Of a stretch of DNA of 6,802 nucleotides, positions 5,905 to 6,802 are shown piece by piece; positions within the stretch are counted from its first letter, which is position 1; every line of letters starts with the position of its first letter. The DNA is from Desulfobacterales bacterium. GTDB lineage: Bacteria; Desulfobacterota; Desulfobacteria; Desulfobacterales; Desulfobacteraceae. The notes below the pieces were generated by a model. The model was not told where the DNA came from. It was given only the letters and a program-made list of their open reading frames with translations, and did no database searches. Where the stretch lies: positions 1 to 6,802 of the forward strand of contig JAKSBM010000224.1 of the NCBI GenBank assembly GCA_022361135.1, written 5' to 3'. The translations under genes were made by a program, and so were the position numbers.

Positions 5905-6802
5905 ATGACCGTCAACGGCTTCATCTGCCCCACCAAAACCGCATTTGGCCGCAAGGCCCTGGAACACCTCCCCTTTGAACTCTTTTGTGCCGATGCCCAC
6001 CGGCCCCTGGTTCTGGCCTGCCAGGATCAGCTGGATCAGGGCATCCACCGCCCCCTGGTCAATGCATTCCGTGACTCCCAAATCCCCCTTTGCATGGCCG
6101 GGGTGGATCTGGCGGACCCGGACACCCTGAAACAGCTCCACACCGGCGTCAGGGAAAAGGGCTGCGACGCCCTCCTGGTCCTGGGGGAAGGCCCATTGGT
6201 CAACCTGGCCAAACAATTGGAACTCGCCCTCTCCCAGGGACCGGAAATCCTCCGGCAGGACATGGGTCAACTGCCACCGGATAGCCGGGAACTCAAGGCC
6301 GTCCCCCTCATCCTCCTGCCCACCCGCCCGGAAACGGCCTGGGATTTCAGCGGCCGGGTCTCCCGGGGGACAATCCAGTGGAGTTCCCCCCACCTGGCTC
6401 CGGATCTGGTCTGCATCTCACCGGAACTCACCCGCCCCCCCGATGATCTATCCCCCATCCTGGATGCCGGATTCACGGCCCTGGCCGTCTGCACCGAAGT
6501 GCTCACCCTGGCGGATCAATCCCTGGCCCTCCCCTATGCCGCCATGGGACTGGAGTGGACCCTGGCCCATTTCCCTGCCCTGGTGGCCGCCCACCTCGGA
6601 GAAGATTCCACGCCCCCTAAAAAAGAAATTAAAAACAAAAAGGAATGGGCCGCCGGATTAATCCATGCCACGGCCGTGGCCGGATATCTGCTCACCAATT
6701 TCCCGGATCTGGCATGTTTCAAGGCCCTAGCGTCCTCGGACCTGCCGGAATCCTCCCCCCCCCTGGTTCCGGGACAAGCCATGGCCCTTTCCCTGGTAAA
6801 AT
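5905..6802 (+). CDS. Iron-containing alcohol dehydrogenase homologue, apparently catalytically degenerate (3' end outside window)
   Basis: The frame is open without a stop from ATG 5905 to the window edge, giving 299 residues of a family that is usually 380-400 long. The fold signature is clear: FICPTKTAFGRKALEHL at the N terminus, RPLVL and a Rossmann-like region, REKGCDALLVLG (84-95), PT at 139-140, SPHLAPDLVCISPEL, then AGFTALAVCTE (188-198) and a helical region. The functional motifs are altered. GGGSxxD reads GEGPLVN (94-100), and TGSE reads TAWD (144-147). The Asp and His of 'DALtHAiE' are T191 and V195, and the two C-terminal His ligands align with K273 and P289 (that last stretch has a short insertion, so it is less certain). 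K103 survives. By homology the family reduces or oxidises alcohols and aldehydes with NAD(P) and Fe or Zn; this protein probably cannot bind the metal. The frame is intact and the ribosome binding site strong, so a retained non-catalytic role is more likely than decay. A Lys-rich insert lies at 239-246. Confidence 0.8.
   Translation, partial: MTVNGFICPTKTAFGRKALEHLPFELFCADAHRPLVLACQDQLDQGIHRPLVNAFRDSQIPLCMAGVDLADPDTLKQLHTGVREKGCDALLVLGEGPLVNLAKQLELALSQGPEILRQDMGQLPPDSRELKAVPLILLPTRPETAWDFSGRVSRGTIQWSSPHLAPDLVCISPELTRPPDDLSPILDAGFTALAVCTEVLTLADQSLALPYAAMGLEWTLAHFPALVAAHLGEDSTPPKKEIKNKKEWAAGLIHATAVAGYLLTNFPDLACFKALASSDLPESSPPLVPGQAMALSLVK

Noticed and set aside
5233..6393. A 386-codon open frame on the minus strand opposite the SCP2-like and Fe-ADH-like genes
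   Set aside because: Low-complexity Gly/Gln/Pro-rich product typical of antisense shadows in GC-rich DNA; the plus strand carries ribosome binding sites and family-like sequence.

Overview
The window looks like ordinary chromosome from a GC-rich Gram-negative bacterium. The evidence is an outer-membrane type lipoprotein with an OmpA-like peptidoglycan-binding domain, a FecR-type periplasmic protein, strong C preference at third codon positions, and clear AGGAGG-like ribosome binding sites. A FecR / OmpA-like lipoprotein / CHASE2-receptor order and a stand-alone crotonase suit a member of the Desulfobacterota (former Deltaproteobacteria), perhaps a Desulfobacterales relative. That placement is inference; no marker gene is present. 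I see no rRNA, tRNA, insertion sequence, CRISPR array or phage gene.

Region 1 (3-2750, plus strand) is a tightly packed operon: the last 34 codons of a FecR-domain protein, an OmpA-like lipoprotein (120-707), and a four-TM receptor with a periplasmic CHASE2 domain and a cytoplasmic HD-GYP domain (714-2750). The HD-GYP domain keeps all its metal ligands and should be an active cyclic-di-GMP phosphodiesterase. Gaps are 12 and 6 nt, so the three products probably act as one envelope-sensing and c-di-GMP module.

Region 2 (2750-3580, minus strand) is a single crotonase-family gene converging on the operon. Its intrinsic terminator lies so close that its U-tract overlaps the receptor gene's stop codon.

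Region 3 (3750-5018, plus strand) is a membrane-anchored serine beta-lactamase-fold hydrolase of the NylB / COG1680 kind, divergent from the crotonase across a 169-nt intergenic region.

Region 4 (5019-6802, plus strand) begins with 343 nt of non-coding sequence holding a good -35 box, an AT-rich -10 region, a 20-nt near-perfect palindrome at the expected transcription start, and several further inverted repeats. It leads into a two-gene operon: a 176-aa protein resembling SCP2-like lipid-carrier domains, and an iron-containing alcohol dehydrogenase homologue that runs off the window. In the second protein the four metal ligands, the GGGS nucleotide loop and the TGSE motif all appear to be replaced, which suggests a pseudoenzyme. 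This operon is the most unusual part of the window.
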